A DNA stretch of 64,000 bases, from positions 1 to 64,000 of the forward strand of contig JACKCH010000011.1 of the NCBI GenBank assembly GCA_020634115.1. The letters run 5' to 3'. Below, piece by piece: positions 9,255-17,826 of the stretch. Below the pieces are notes generated by a model. The model made no database searches. It had not been told where the DNA came from and saw only the letters and a program-made list of their open reading frames with translations. The translations under genes and the position numbers were made by a program. The DNA is from Anaerolineaceae bacterium. Its GTDB lineage: Bacteria > Chloroflexota > Anaerolineae > Aggregatilineales > Phototrophicaceae. The number at the start of each line of letters is the position of its first letter. Positions within the stretch are counted from its first letter, which is position 1.

Positions 9255-10568
9255 TCAGGCGGAGATGGTCTCAGCCTTGTAGAAGAAGTGCGGCTTGTCG
9301 GCCAGCGGTCTGAGGTCGGTAAACCAGGTCGCCTCCGGGTCGAAGCGGGCGAAAAAAGGTCGCCCAGCCCAATCGGGGTCACGTCCTTGCAGGAAGGACA
9401 GCACGAATGCCTTCTCACCAGCGACATGGGCTGTCCCCTGGATATGAACCTTCCCCGGTGTGGCGGACATCACTGGCCCGCGAACTGTGCGCCCCAAGCC
9501 GGAAACCTGAGTATAGGCCTGACGGAAAATACGCAGCGCCTCCACCAGCGGCACCTCAAAATACCGCTTTGGCCCGGTGTCCCGGCTGACAAACATATAA
9601 TAAGGAATCATACCCATCGTTACCGCATTTTGCCAGATATTCGCCCAGACTTCCGCACGGTTGTTGATGTGCCGCATCAAGGGCGCCTGAGTGCGGATTT
9701 CACACCCCGCGTTTCGCAGGCGGCGCACCGCTTCCTGAGCTATGGGGGTGGACATTTCACGATGGTGGCTGTAGTGTGCCATGATAGCGACATGACGACC
9801 ACTGGCGCGGATCGCCTCGAACAAGCGCAGCAGGTCATCGGCGTCAGGGTCGCTCACAAACCGCTGCGGCCAGTAGGCTACCGCCTTCGTACCGATGCGG
9901 ATCGTTTGAATATGAGCGAGTTCCGGCGTCAGCAAAGGCAGGATGTAAGTTTCCAGCGCTTTCGCCGTCATAATCATCGGGTCGCCACCAGTCAGCAGCA
10001 CATCGGTGACTTCCGTATGCAACCGCAGGTAGCGCACGAGGCCGTCGGCTTCTTTCGCCGCGAACTTAAGATCGTCCATGTGGACAAACTGCGGCCAGCG
10101 AAAGCAGTAGGAACAATAGGCGTGGCAAGTCTGCCCGCGACTGGGGAAAAACAGAACGGTTTCATCATATTTATGCTGTATACCGTTCAACATTTCGCCG
10201 TCGAGCCGAGGCACGTTGTATTCCATCTGTCCGGCAGGGTGTGGGTTATGCCGCAACCGTATGGCATGAACAGTGTCTTGCATCTGCTGCCGGGACGCAC
10301 CGGTTTCAATCAAGTGTGAGACTTTGCGGAAGTCAGCATCGTTGAGCATCCCACGTTGGGGGAAGGTGAGCTGGTAAATCGGGTCGCGGGGGACGTTCTC
10401 CCAGTCAATGAGTTCATCCGCCACATAACGATTGGTGCGGAAGGGAAACACCGCTGATGTCACCCGGATGAGGTGTTGTGTTTCCGCGTCTAGCCGCTGG
10501 AACTGTGGCAGGGTGTGGATATTGTTCCTGGTAAATGGCTGATAAGCCTGTGCGACTTGTGTCATCAT
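9255..10568 (-). CDS. KamA-family radical SAM protein (lysine 2,3-aminomutase-like)
   Basis: A 437-residue radical SAM enzyme. The cluster-binding motif is CHAYCSYC (CxxxCxxC) near residue 135, followed by FRW as in aminomutases, then LLTGGDPMIM, the SAM-binding GGD motif. The C-terminal part carries a PGK motif (SATPGKVHIQG) where aminomutases hold pyridoxal phosphate. The ending (FLQGRDPDWAGRPFFARFD) belongs to a KamA subgroup distinct from clostridial lysine 2,3-aminomutase. The likely reaction is a 1,2-amino shift on lysine or glutamate, but the substrate is uncertain. No beta-lysine acetyltransferase (ablB) or EF-P lysyltransferase (epmA) is adjacent. A perfect AGGAGG lies 3 bases before the first ATG and 6 before the second (10565), so 10565 may be the real start. 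Confidence 0.88.
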   Translation of the reverse strand: MMTQVAQAYQPFTRNNIHTLPQFQRLDAETQHLIRVTSAVFPFRTNRYVADELIDWENVPRDPIYQLTFPQRGMLNDADFRKVSHLIETGASRQQMQDTVHAIRLRHNPHPAGQMEYNVPRLDGEMLNGIQHKYDETVLFFPSRGQTCHAYCSYCFRWPQFVHMDDLKFAAKEADGLVRYLRLHTEVTDVLLTGGDPMIMTAKALETYILPLLTPELAHIQTIRIGTKAVAYWPQRFVSDPDADDLLRLFEAIRASGRHVAIMAHYSHHREMSTPIAQEAVRRLRNAGCEIRTQAPLMRHINNRAEVWANIWQNAVTMGMIPYYMFVSRDTGPKRYFEVPLVEALRIFRQAYTQVSGLGRTVRGPVMSATPGKVHIQGTAHVAGEKAFVLSFLQGRDPDWAGRPFFARFDPEATWFTDLRPLADKPHFFYKAETISA

Positions 10569-10965
10569 GATCCTCCTTCATTAAGAAACGACTGCCCAGG
10601 ATTATTCCTCCAATGAAACAGTGACAGGCAGCAAAAATACAGGTAGGTATCAACCAGCCTATTCCCATACGGGCAAGTGAGCCGATTCCAAACGTGGAAT
10701 CGCACTCAGCCCCGACTGCTATGTAGTTGAACAGTGTCCCGGTTACTACCGGGGTTGATCTATTCCAGGCGAAACATTTCGTGGCTACTAAAAGAACCCG
10801 GAATTGACTGGACCCATTCAGCGCAAAAAACGCAGGGATAAGAGGATTGATACAGCCACAAATGGTAAAAGAAGCTGCGGACAGCTACACGGGTTTATCC
10901 ACAGACGGAATTCACACTACAGGGAGTGGAAGCTGTGAATTTCCTTAAGTATACCATATATTGAG
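10569..10965. other. Gene-free stretch upstream of the KamA-like gene
   Basis: No convincing coding region is seen on either strand. A small palindrome CCCGG-TTACTA-CCGGG sits near 10739-10754. The region ends in an AT-rich patch with TATATT at 10957-10962 that could be a -10 element for the structured-RNA candidate that follows; no good -35 is visible. Confidence 0.5.
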
Positions 10966-11125
10966 CCGGTTTTGGGGATTGGGGGCTTCAGAACCCCTAA
11001 ACCCGGACGATGCGGCGGTTAAGCGCGTGCAAAGGCCCGGTTAAAATGCGCTTTCTCGGAGCTAGCTCACACGACCTTTCAGTGGCAGCCTGAGACGACA
11101 TTTCCCCCTCAAAAAGGGGGTTTTT
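10966..11125 (+). ncRNA. Candidate structured RNA ending in a terminator
   Basis: About 160 noncoding bases with strong pairing potential. CCGGTTTTGGGG (10966-10977) pairs with CCCCTAAACCCGG (10994-11006), and AAGCGC pairs with GCGCTT (about 11020-11053). The last stem, CCCCC/GGGGG with TTTTT (11104-11125), is a textbook Rho-independent terminator. No gene precedes it on this strand, so the terminator must serve a transcript that begins in the gap. It does not resemble tRNA, tmRNA, the SRP core or RNase P signatures that I can recognise. It could be a small regulatory RNA or a 6S-like RNA; neither is shown. Confidence 0.35.
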
Positions 11126-11140
11126 AAAGCTTCTCTTCAT

Positions 11141-11169
11141 TTGACATTCTGTTCATCATGACTTAAACT
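11141..11169 (+). promoter_or_regulatory. Sigma-70-type promoter for the SWIM-protein transcript
   Basis: TTGACA (11141-11146), a 17-base spacer and TAAACT (11164-11169). It lies just after the preceding terminator and about 160 bases before the SWIM gene, leaving a leader that holds a short frame and a terminator-like hairpin. Confidence 0.65.
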
Positions 11170-11208
11170 AGAGGTAAGTTGGCTGATGAAATGAGGACAA
11201 TTTTTTGC

Positions 11209-11262
11209 ATGAACAAGAAAACGCCAACAGAACGCCCTCGACTTAGCAACACGCGGTTTTGA
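11209..11262 (+). CDS. Possible 17-residue leader peptide
   Basis: ATG at 11209 opens a frame of 17 codons (MNKKTPTERPRLSNTRF) ending in TGA at 11260-11262. The stop lies inside the 5' arm of the following hairpin. A GAGGA sequence is 11 bases upstream of the ATG, a loose but usable ribosome site. The peptide is rich in Lys, Arg, Thr and Pro, with three arginines near the end. The placement between a promoter and a terminator-like hairpin is what a ribosome-controlled attenuator would look like. It could equally be chance, since a 17-codon frame is short. Confidence 0.35.
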   Translation: MNKKTPTERPRLSNTRF

Positions 11263-11292
11263 CTGCTCAAAAGCCGCGTGTTTTTATTTTTG
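11250..11292 (+). terminator. Terminator or attenuator hairpin upstream of the SWIM gene
   Basis: CACGCGG-TTTTGA (11250-11262) pairs with TCAAAA-G-CCGCGTG (11267-11280), followed by TTTTTATTTTT. It sits between the promoter at 11141 and the gene at 11331, so read-through must be allowed or controlled unless the gene has a closer promoter. Confidence 0.75.
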
Positions 11293-11330
11293 ACACCAGG
11301 AACACCTATCACTTAAGGAGATAGAACCAC

Positions 11331-11825
11331 ATGGATTATGGCATGATCGGCAAGATCGAAAAAGCCAAACGTTATGCTGAGGAACGGGACCGCATCACAT
11401 TCAACTCGCTGGCCGTCGAGTTCAAAGGGAATAACAATTTCTACGAGATTCGACTCAATGGTGAAGGATGGCAATGTTCCTGCCCCGGATTTCAGTCCCA
11501 TGCGATATGCCCGCATGTGATGACGATGGAACGCTTGTTTAAGCCCATGCTCAAGCGCGATCCCCTCCCTTACGCCCCCGGCCAGAATGTCGTCAGTGAC
11601 GTTGAAAAGTCCAAACGGTATTCCGAGGAAACAGACCGCATTCAGTTTACCGCCTTTGATGTCACTTTTCATGGTAGCAACAACGATCACCATACCAAAT
11701 ATCATGAGAATGCCATGCAGTGCGACTGTGATTTCTTCAATACCCGCCGTGTATGCAGCCACAGCATGGCGATGGAGCGCATTCTCCTAAAGATGCTCCC
11801 CAAACAGCCCGCCACAGAAGAGTAA
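11331..11825 (+). CDS. Tandem SWIM zinc-finger protein
   Basis: A 164-residue protein made of two homologous halves. Each half begins with a KRYxEExDRI segment (residues about 13-22 and 95-104), runs through a beta region and ends in a SWIM signature CxCx8CxH. These are CSCPGFQSHAICPH near 49-62 and CDCDFFNTRRVCSH near 130-143, each followed by a matching helix (MTMERLFKPML, MAMERILLKML). SWIM fingers bind zinc and usually mediate DNA or protein contacts within larger proteins such as Swi2/Snf2 helicases and MULE transposases. Here they stand alone and duplicated, with no catalytic domain. Good Shine-Dalgarno (AAGGAG) before the ATG at 11331. Function unknown; a nucleic-acid-binding regulator is a guess. 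Confidence 0.8.
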   Translation: MDYGMIGKIEKAKRYAEERDRITFNSLAVEFKGNNNFYEIRLNGEGWQCSCPGFQSHAICPHVMTMERLFKPMLKRDPLPYAPGQNVVSDVEKSKRYSEETDRIQFTAFDVTFHGSNNDHHTKYHENAMQCDCDFFNTRRVCSHSMAMERILLKMLPKQPATEE

Positions 11826-11853
11826 TCGCGCGGCGGCTCCCTGCTGAAAATCA

Positions 11854-11880
11854 ACAGCCTGTGATATCGCAGGCTGTTTT
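11854..11880 (+). terminator. Terminator after the SWIM gene
   Basis: ACAGCCTG, an 8-base loop and CAGGCTGT followed by TTT. It begins about 30 bases past the stop codon. Confidence 0.8.
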
Positions 11881-12284
11881 CCATTCCGGCAACGAAGTCA
11901 TTCTAGAGTTGATTAGCCTGTTTGCATTCCGTTTAGCTGCTGGCCTCTGGCGGTTGGCTGTTTAGGCGGGAGTGTCGGGCGGCGAGTGGGTGGATGGTCG
12001 AATGCTAGCGCGCTAAGGTGCTAACAAGCTAAGACGAGCTGAAATCCTCCGCGACAGGGCAACCTATTGTCGCAAAATGGACGACGCTGGTAAAATAGTC
12101 TTTGTGCGATGTTCTATTTCAATTTCGTTGTAGACAAATTTGCACCTTTCCGATATGCTTCAACTAGCTCTTTGCTGATGACTTATATTGAGGCAATTTG
12201 TCGGGACACCACCTAACGGGAGTGTAAAGCCCCGCAATGCAGTTTTAGCATGTTATCAGGGGCAACCGAGAGGCTGAAGGGTTT
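11881..12284. other. Intergenic stretch with GCTA-type repeats and a promoter
   Basis: No gene is seen. Around 12002-12036 the motif GCTA recurs (GCTAGCGCGCTAAGGTGCTA and onward), like the stretch near 56.9-57.1 kb. The roadblock-gene promoter lies at 12131-12159. Confidence 0.5.
12131..12159 (+). promoter_or_regulatory. Promoter of the roadblock/LC7 gene
   Basis: TAGACA (12131-12136), a 17-base spacer and TATGCT (12154-12159), about 125 bases before the ATG at 12285. Confidence 0.5.
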
Positions 12285-12686
12285 ATGACCACAGAAACAC
12301 GCGAAAAACGGTTGGAAGACACCCTGAAATTACTCCACCGGGCTGTGGAGGGGATCAACGCCACCGTGATTGTCAATATTGACGGGTTACTGGTCGCCTC
12401 TTTCCCGCCAGGGGATGAAGAAAACCCCCACCAGAACCCCACCAGCAGCCCGCAGGTGGCGGCAATGGCTGCGACCCTCATCGGGCTGGCTGAGCGCACG
12501 TTGGGACGTCTGGCGCAAGGCGACCTGGAACGCCTATTGATGGAGGGAGCAGACGGCACAATGGTCGTCTACCCTGCCGGGCGAGCGTCGCTGGCGGTAC
12601 TGGTTGAGAAGGATGCCCGGTTGTCTCATGTGCTGTTCGCCACGAAAAAAGCGGCGGGCGATGTTGCGAATATCCTGGGGTATTAG
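12285..12686 (+). CDS. Roadblock/LC7 domain protein
   Basis: A 133-residue single-domain protein. It starts with a helix (EDTLKLLHRAVEGI), then the strand pair NATVIVNIDGLLVASFP, a long helix (VAAMAATLIGLAERTLGRL), and two more strands (GTMVVYPAGR, ASLAVLVEKDARLSHVL) closed by a helix. This is the roadblock/LC7 fold seen in MglB, where a dimer acts as a GTPase-activating platform for a small Ras-like GTPase. No MglA-like GTPase is visible nearby, so its partner is elsewhere. An acidic loop (PPGDEENPHQNP) between strand and helix is longer than usual. It is monocistronic: its own promoter lies upstream and a terminator directly downstream. It converges with the FHA gene. Confidence 0.85.
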   Translation: MTTETREKRLEDTLKLLHRAVEGINATVIVNIDGLLVASFPPGDEENPHQNPTSSPQVAAMAATLIGLAERTLGRLAQGDLERLLMEGADGTMVVYPAGRASLAVLVEKDARLSHVLFATKKAAGDVANILGY

Positions 12687-12707
12687 CCCCGGCTAAAAGG
12701 TGAATAC

Positions 12708-12740
12708 AAAAGGGATGAACGGTATGTTCATCCCTTTTTT
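12708..12740 (+). terminator. Terminator after the roadblock gene
   Basis: AGGGATGAAC, a 4-base loop and GTTCATCCCT followed by TTTTT. The complement has an A/T-rich side too, so it may also serve the converging FHA gene. Confidence 0.85.
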
Positions 12741-12786
12741 GTTGATTCGTATGCAGAAAGAGTTCAGCGTATCGCTGATGGGTCAA

Positions 12787-13893
12787 TCAGGATTTACTGG
12801 CCTGGAAATAGAGTTTCAGCACCATCTGTCCCAGGCGGATTTCGTCGCCGTCACGCACCTGGTAGGGTTGATGCGCCCCCAGGCGCTGCCCATTCAGGAA
12901 TGTACCATTACTGCTGCCCAGGTCGGAGACATCCAGGCGGTTATCGTGCAGACGTAGTGCCGCGTGCCTGCGGCTAACGCCCATCCGGTATCCAGCATAG
13001 TTGGTTAGGTCTACATCCGGCTGGTTGCCGGATGACGGATCACGCCGCCCAAAGATAATCTCCACTTTGGGGTAAACCAACATCGGGCTCAACCCGCCTT
13101 CAATCTCAATCCGCAGCACCATATCATCCGTAAAAACCCCGCTCCCGGCGCTCTTAACGGCCTGGCTTTCGTTCGTATCCAGTACGCGGGTTTCGTGTGA
13201 CGATTCTTCTTTGACGAGGTCGCGTGTCCCCAGCTCAGGCTGTTTGCCGGTGACGAGGTTCGTGCCACAGTTTTCACAAAAGATGACTCCTGCCCGGTTA
13301 TTATGCGAACAGTTTGGACAGATTTGTGAGCCTGGAGTCGGTTTTGTCGGCACAGTTGTGTCCGCCGCTTTTGTGGGCGGAACAATCTCCGAAGTGGGCT
13401 TCGGCGCAGCGGCTTTGTCAGCTTCTTTGGCGAGCGGCATAATTCCTGAAGTCGGTTTTGTCGGCTCGGTCTTGTCTTCTGTTTTGGCAGGCGGCGCAGC
13501 TTCCGAAGTCGGTTTCGGCGCGACTTCAGGCGGGCGATTCAGGACTGTGGAAACCACATCGTGCGGGATTTTATTGGTGCTAACATGTTCGTCCGCCGCG
13601 GTTTTCGCGGGTGGCGCTGACGACGGACTGACTGACGGTTTTTCAGCCTTACTTTCTGTGCTTTCTGCGGCAGGCGCAGCCTGTGTCGGTTTTGGTTCGG
13701 ACGCAGTGCTTGTGGCTGACTTCGCATCCTCCGGCTTTGCACCGGGCTGACTAGCTGAAGAAGGCGACTCAGGGGGTTTCACGACGGGTGTACCACCTTC
13801 CGATTGGCTGGATGGCGTCGTAGACTCCGCTGGTTGCTTTGGCTCGTCAGGTTTCAGATTGTCGGATTGAGGGTTCGGTTGTTTATCAGTCAT
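12787..13893 (-). CDS. FHA-domain protein with zinc ribbon and disordered N-terminus
   Basis: A 368-residue cytoplasmic protein. Residues 1-190 are low-complexity, rich in Pro, Ser, Ala, Lys and Thr, with recurring KPTSE and PTKPT units. A four-cysteine zinc ribbon follows (CPNCSHNNRAGVIFCENCG, about 194-212), then a linker. The C-terminal FHA domain (about 260-365) has the phosphothreonine-binding signatures IIFGRRD, VSRRHAAL and SDLGSSNGTFLNG. FHA domains read Ser/Thr-kinase phosphorylation, so the protein is probably a scaffold or effector in kinase signalling. A conserved-looking threonine segment (ETRVLDTNES, about 230-240) is reminiscent of the phosphorylated ET motif in GarA-like proteins, though it is not a clear match. 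No kinase is encoded nearby. Confidence 0.87.
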   Translation of the reverse strand: MTDKQPNPQSDNLKPDEPKQPAESTTPSSQSEGGTPVVKPPESPSSASQPGAKPEDAKSATSTASEPKPTQAAPAAESTESKAEKPSVSPSSAPPAKTAADEHVSTNKIPHDVVSTVLNRPPEVAPKPTSEAAPPAKTEDKTEPTKPTSGIMPLAKEADKAAAPKPTSEIVPPTKAADTTVPTKPTPGSQICPNCSHNNRAGVIFCENCGTNLVTGKQPELGTRDLVKEESSHETRVLDTNESQAVKSAGSGVFTDDMVLRIEIEGGLSPMLVYPKVEIIFGRRDPSSGNQPDVDLTNYAGYRMGVSRRHAALRLHDNRLDVSDLGSSNGTFLNGQRLGAHQPYQVRDGDEIRLGQMVLKLYFQASKS

Positions 13894-14072
13894 AGTTGCG
13901 TTGCGCCAGTTTGATTATATTCTCAGATGCTGCACTTCCTGATACCAGAAATCGGTATCTCGGCAACATTGCTATTATAGCATATTTCAGTATGGACAGG
14001 ATGATTGTACTTGTTTCTAGAACCACCCCGCAAGTATTATAACGTTTCTGAAAGATAAGCGCGAATGGTAGA

Positions 14073-16745
14073 TTGGTGGGAAGCAAACCATTGCCCAAAA
14101 TCCGACTCCTTTGGCTGTTGATCGGCATCCTGATCCTGGCGACGGTTGTCCGCGCGGCGGGCATCACCTCCCAGAGTATCTGGTTTGACGAGGGCTGGTC
14201 AGCCTACGCCGCAGTACAGCCCACGCTGGTGGACGCGGTAGCCGCCGATCCGACCAATCCGCCCCTGTACTATGTCCTGCTGAATTTGTTTGTGAAAGGG
14301 GCGGGCGACAGTGAATTGGCATTGCGCTGGTTTTCGCTGCTGCTGGGCGTGCTGGCGATTCCGCTGGCCTATCAGCTTGGGCGACGCCTGTTTAACGCCC
14401 GCGCCGGGTGGATAGCCGCGCTGCTGGTCGCGCTCTCACCACTCTTGTGGTGGGCGGCGCAGGAAGCCCGTATGTATACACTGCTGACTGCCCTTGTGCT
14501 GGCCGCTGCCCTGGCCTGGCATGACATCCTCCGGAGTGAGCATGTCAACATGAGGCCGACTCGTGCCTGGTGGCTGCTGTGGGCGAGTGAACTGGCGCTC
14601 TTGTATGCCCATAACACCGGCCCGGTGATCGTCCTGTGGCTGAACGCCGTCACGCTGCTGGCGTGGGTCACGAGGCGTAGTCTTCGCCGCCCAGACTGGC
14701 GACTGTGGATTGCCGGGCAGGTCGGCGTCGCGCTGCTATGGTCGCCCTGGTTCATCGCCCGGTTTACGCTGCTGCAAGGTGCCAACAGCGCCCTGTACAC
14801 CCCGCCGGAATGGGGTTTGCCGCTGTTCGGAGGGTTGTGGCTGGCGTTATGGGCCGGCCCCTGGGGGATGGTTGGCGCGGAAGCGGCCTTGCCCTGGCTG
14901 GCATTGGCGGCGCTGGTGGTCACGGTGCTGTTGATTCCCTGGCGTAGCGGAGCGGGGCGCTGGCTGGGCGCCCATACCTTGATTCTGACCCTCGCGCTGC
15001 TGTTCGGCCTGACGGTGCTGGGCAACCACCTACACGGGCGTTACCTCGTCATGATCGCGCCGCTGCCGCTGGTGGTGCTGGGCGCGGGGATCGCCCGCAT
15101 CCCCAATCGCGCTGGACGGTGGGCGCTGCTGGCAGGATTCGCAGGCATATTCATTTACAGTCTGAATGCCGCCCAGAACCCGGCCTACGGCCACGACGAC
15201 GCCCGGCGCATGATGCAGTATTACGCTGATACGCTCACTGACGCGGATACGGTGCTGGCGTGGTCGTATGCGGATCGCTACGAACTGGCGTACTACTGGG
15301 AACGGTTGGGCGTGACCGCGCGGCGCGTGATTTTGCCGGAGGGCGCGGATTTAGACGCGGTGCTGCCGCTGCTGCCCGAATCGGGCGATGTGGCGCTGAA
15401 CATCTGGTACACGCAGCGAGCCGACTACCGGGGCATGATGCGCTGTATCCTGGGGAACGGCACAACGACCCCGCCGGAGTCATTCACGGTGTACGGCATG
15501 AGCAGCGACGTATACCGCTCGCCCACGCTCGACCTGCCGGAACTGCGCCCGACGGCAGCCCGGTTCACCGTAGCGGACGTGACCGCAGTCGGCAATTTCG
15601 GGACAGACAGCACCGCCGATCAAGCGGCTTGCTTGCCGCTGGACATCACGCCGACGCAGCCAGTCACGGGCGAACTCAAAGCGGCGGTCACAGTGCGGAA
15701 CGCATTGGGGTGGGAAGTGGCACATACCGACGCGGTTTTCGCCACTGCCAACCAGCGCACAACCTTAGATGCCAGCCCCGGCGAACATCTGGCGGCCTAT
15801 CCGCTGCTGCGCCTGCCCTACGGTGCGCCACCGGGGGCATACACGGTTTTCCTGCGGCTTTACGATGTGGAAACTAACCCCTCCGGCTATGACGCACTGA
15901 CGGAAAACGGGACTCCCGCCGGTAAGGATATGCCTATCGGAACGTGGATGGTTGAACCCGGCGCGGATTGGACACAGACCGGACTCGCATCATCGCTGCC
16001 GGTACAGACGACGATTCCAGCGGAGGACGACCTGACACTGATCGGGCTGGAGCGGGACACAGACAACCCGCTGCCAGTGCATAACGGCGATTCGGTGCGT
16101 TTAACGCTGCTGTGGGAAGGAACAAGCGAATTGCCCGCCCTGGCGCTGGTCGGGGACGGCTGGCAGCAGAACATCCCGGTGATGGTATCCGCCGACCATG
16201 ACGTCGTGACGCTGGATTGGCGCGATGTGCCGATTCCGCCGGACGCAGCCGACGGCGAGGCCGAACTGCGCCTGCCGGATGGCACGGTGATCGCTCGTTA
16301 CAGCGTAACCGTCCTGCCCGCACTGTACGAGGCTCCGGCCTACGCCACGCTCGCCGATGTGGTCTTTCCGGCTGTGGGGACACTAGTCGGATTCACAGTA
16401 GGCAGTGACCCGGTTGACCGGGGGCAGCCCCTCCCTGTAACGCTGGTCTGGCGGGCAGAACAGGCCGCGCCTATCAGTTACACCGTGTTTGTGCAGTTGA
16501 TTAACGAAAACGGGCAGGTGGTCGCCCAGAGCGACGCCGCACCCGCCGGAGACTCCCGCCCGACGACTGGCTGGCGACCTGGGGAATACATCGAGGATAC
16601 TCACTGGCTCCGTTTTAATGAGAATGCCACACCGGGGAGCGCCACGCTTATCGCCGGGCTGTACGACCCGACCACCGGGGCGCGTGTCCGGCTGGCAGAT
16701 GGGACGGATGCCGCCGTGCTGCTGCGCGGGGTAAAGGTGCGGTGA
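14073..16745 (+). CDS. GT39/ArnT-like membrane glycosyltransferase with large C-terminal domain
   Basis: An 890-residue protein. The first 350 or so residues have about ten membrane segments and begin with a GT-C fold N-terminus: a helix, then SIWFDEGWSAY, the acidic catalytic loop of the PMT/ArnT superfamily. These enzymes move sugars from polyprenyl-phosphate donors to proteins or lipids outside the membrane. The remaining 540 residues are soluble and presumably extracytoplasmic, with beta-rich segments such as PVTLVWRAEQAAPISYTVFV resembling Ig-like modules near 780-880. The frame opens after a stop at 14049 with TTG (14073) or GTG (14076) as the first starts, which is unusual but forced. 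The lipoprotein gene follows 40 bases later on the same strand. Confidence 0.83.
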   Translation: MVGSKPLPKIRLLWLLIGILILATVVRAAGITSQSIWFDEGWSAYAAVQPTLVDAVAADPTNPPLYYVLLNLFVKGAGDSELALRWFSLLLGVLAIPLAYQLGRRLFNARAGWIAALLVALSPLLWWAAQEARMYTLLTALVLAAALAWHDILRSEHVNMRPTRAWWLLWASELALLYAHNTGPVIVLWLNAVTLLAWVTRRSLRRPDWRLWIAGQVGVALLWSPWFIARFTLLQGANSALYTPPEWGLPLFGGLWLALWAGPWGMVGAEAALPWLALAALVVTVLLIPWRSGAGRWLGAHTLILTLALLFGLTVLGNHLHGRYLVMIAPLPLVVLGAGIARIPNRAGRWALLAGFAGIFIYSLNAAQNPAYGHDDARRMMQYYADTLTDADTVLAWSYADRYELAYYWERLGVTARRVILPEGADLDAVLPLLPESGDVALNIWYTQRADYRGMMRCILGNGTTTPPESFTVYGMSSDVYRSPTLDLPELRPTAARFTVADVTAVGNFGTDSTADQAACLPLDITPTQPVTGELKAAVTVRNALGWEVAHTDAVFATANQRTTLDASPGEHLAAYPLLRLPYGAPPGAYTVFLRLYDVETNPSGYDALTENGTPAGKDMPIGTWMVEPGADWTQTGLASSLPVQTTIPAEDDLTLIGLERDTDNPLPVHNGDSVRLTLLWEGTSELPALALVGDGWQQNIPVMVSADHDVVTLDWRDVPIPPDAADGEAELRLPDGTVIARYSVTVLPALYEAPAYATLADVVFPAVGTLVGFTVGSDPVDRGQPLPVTLVWRAEQAAPISYTVFVQLINENGQVVAQSDAAPAGDSRPTTGWRPGEYIEDTHWLRFNENATPGSATLIAGLYDPTTGARVRLADGTDAAVLLRGVKVR

Positions 16746-16785
16746 GTCGTTTCCCCACTTGCCAAAATGCCGCCTGCTGCGGACA

Positions 16786-17826
16786 ATGAGACTTATGATG
16801 CCCTTAACACGATTTCAGACACCTGTATTGCTCATGATTGGCTTGCTGCTGGCCGGGTTGATGACCGGCTGCGGTGCGACGGCACGGCAAGTCCTGCCAA
16901 CTGACCGCCCCACTGCGACGGCCACATTCACCGCGACGACGACACGCATCCCAGGCCCGAATACGACTCCAACCGTTTCCACCACGCCGCTGTTCCTGAC
17001 GGCTACCGGCGGCCCGTCGCCCACGTCGATTTTCGGCGCGACCAGCACGCCCGCCCCGGTCACGCTCACGGCCACGCTCAGCGTCAATCCCAACGCCCCG
17101 GTGGTGGAGTTTTTCACGTCGGATGTCCTATATGCTGCGCCGGGCGACGCCATCACCCTGCGTTGGTCGGCGCGCCGAGCGACTTCCGCCACCATCTACC
17201 GTCTGGACAAGGACGGGACGCGGAATCAGGTGTGGAACGTGCCGCCGGACGGCAGTTTGCAGGTGCAGACGCGCCGCAGCGAACGCGGTGAGGTGGATTT
17301 TGTCCTGAATGTCGCTAACGGAGTGCTCACCACTGAGCAAACCTTGACAATTCCACTGACCTGCCCGGATACCTGGTTCTTCCAGCCTTCCCCGCTGGAC
17401 TGCCCGGCGGCTCCAGCGCAGCCGACGCTGCTGATTGAAGAACCGTTCGAGCGTGGGCGTATGGTCTATATCCAGTCCACCAACCGGGTATACGTGCTGT
17501 TCAACGATGGGAGCAGCCCGGCCTGGATTTCCTTTGAAAACCGCTACGACCCGGCCATTCACCCGGAACTGGAAGAAAGTTTCGTGCCGCCGCCGCCCTT
17601 CGTGCAGCCGATTCGCATCCTGGGATTCGTCTGGCGGGGGAATGATGTGGTACGCAATCGGCTCGGCCTGGGGCTAGACGCACAATTCGAGTATGAGGGA
17701 TTCACGCAGTCCGCCGGGAACACCGGGGGCGACGGCGCGACCAGCCTGTATATGAACAGTGTAGACGGCACGGTGTTGCAGCTATTGCCGGGCGGGACTG
17801 CCTGGCAGATTATCACGCCGCCTTAA
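16786..17826 (+). CDS. Lipoprotein with an Ig-like region, unknown function
   Basis: A 346-residue secreted protein starting at ATG 16786; a TTG at 16759 would only add nine residues. A signal peptide ends in the lipobox LMTGC, so the protein is lipid-anchored at the cysteine. A Thr/Pro-rich linker of about 90 residues follows (many TATxT repeats), typical of surface proteins. Then comes a beta-rich segment (VEFFTSDVLYAAPGDAITLRWSARR) that resembles an Ig-like fold, and a C-terminal domain with CPDTWFF and an aromatic end. No enzyme motif is seen. Its stop codon overlaps the ATG of the next gene (TAATG), so the two are probably translationally coupled. A role on the cell surface is inferred. 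Confidence 0.75.
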   Translation: MRLMMPLTRFQTPVLLMIGLLLAGLMTGCGATARQVLPTDRPTATATFTATTTRIPGPNTTPTVSTTPLFLTATGGPSPTSIFGATSTPAPVTLTATLSVNPNAPVVEFFTSDVLYAAPGDAITLRWSARRATSATIYRLDKDGTRNQVWNVPPDGSLQVQTRRSERGEVDFVLNVANGVLTTEQTLTIPLTCPDTWFFQPSPLDCPAAPAQPTLLIEEPFERGRMVYIQSTNRVYVLFNDGSSPAWISFENRYDPAIHPELEESFVPPPPFVQPIRILGFVWRGNDVVRNRLGLGLDAQFEYEGFTQSAGNTGGDGATSLYMNSVDGTVLQLLPGGTAWQIITPP

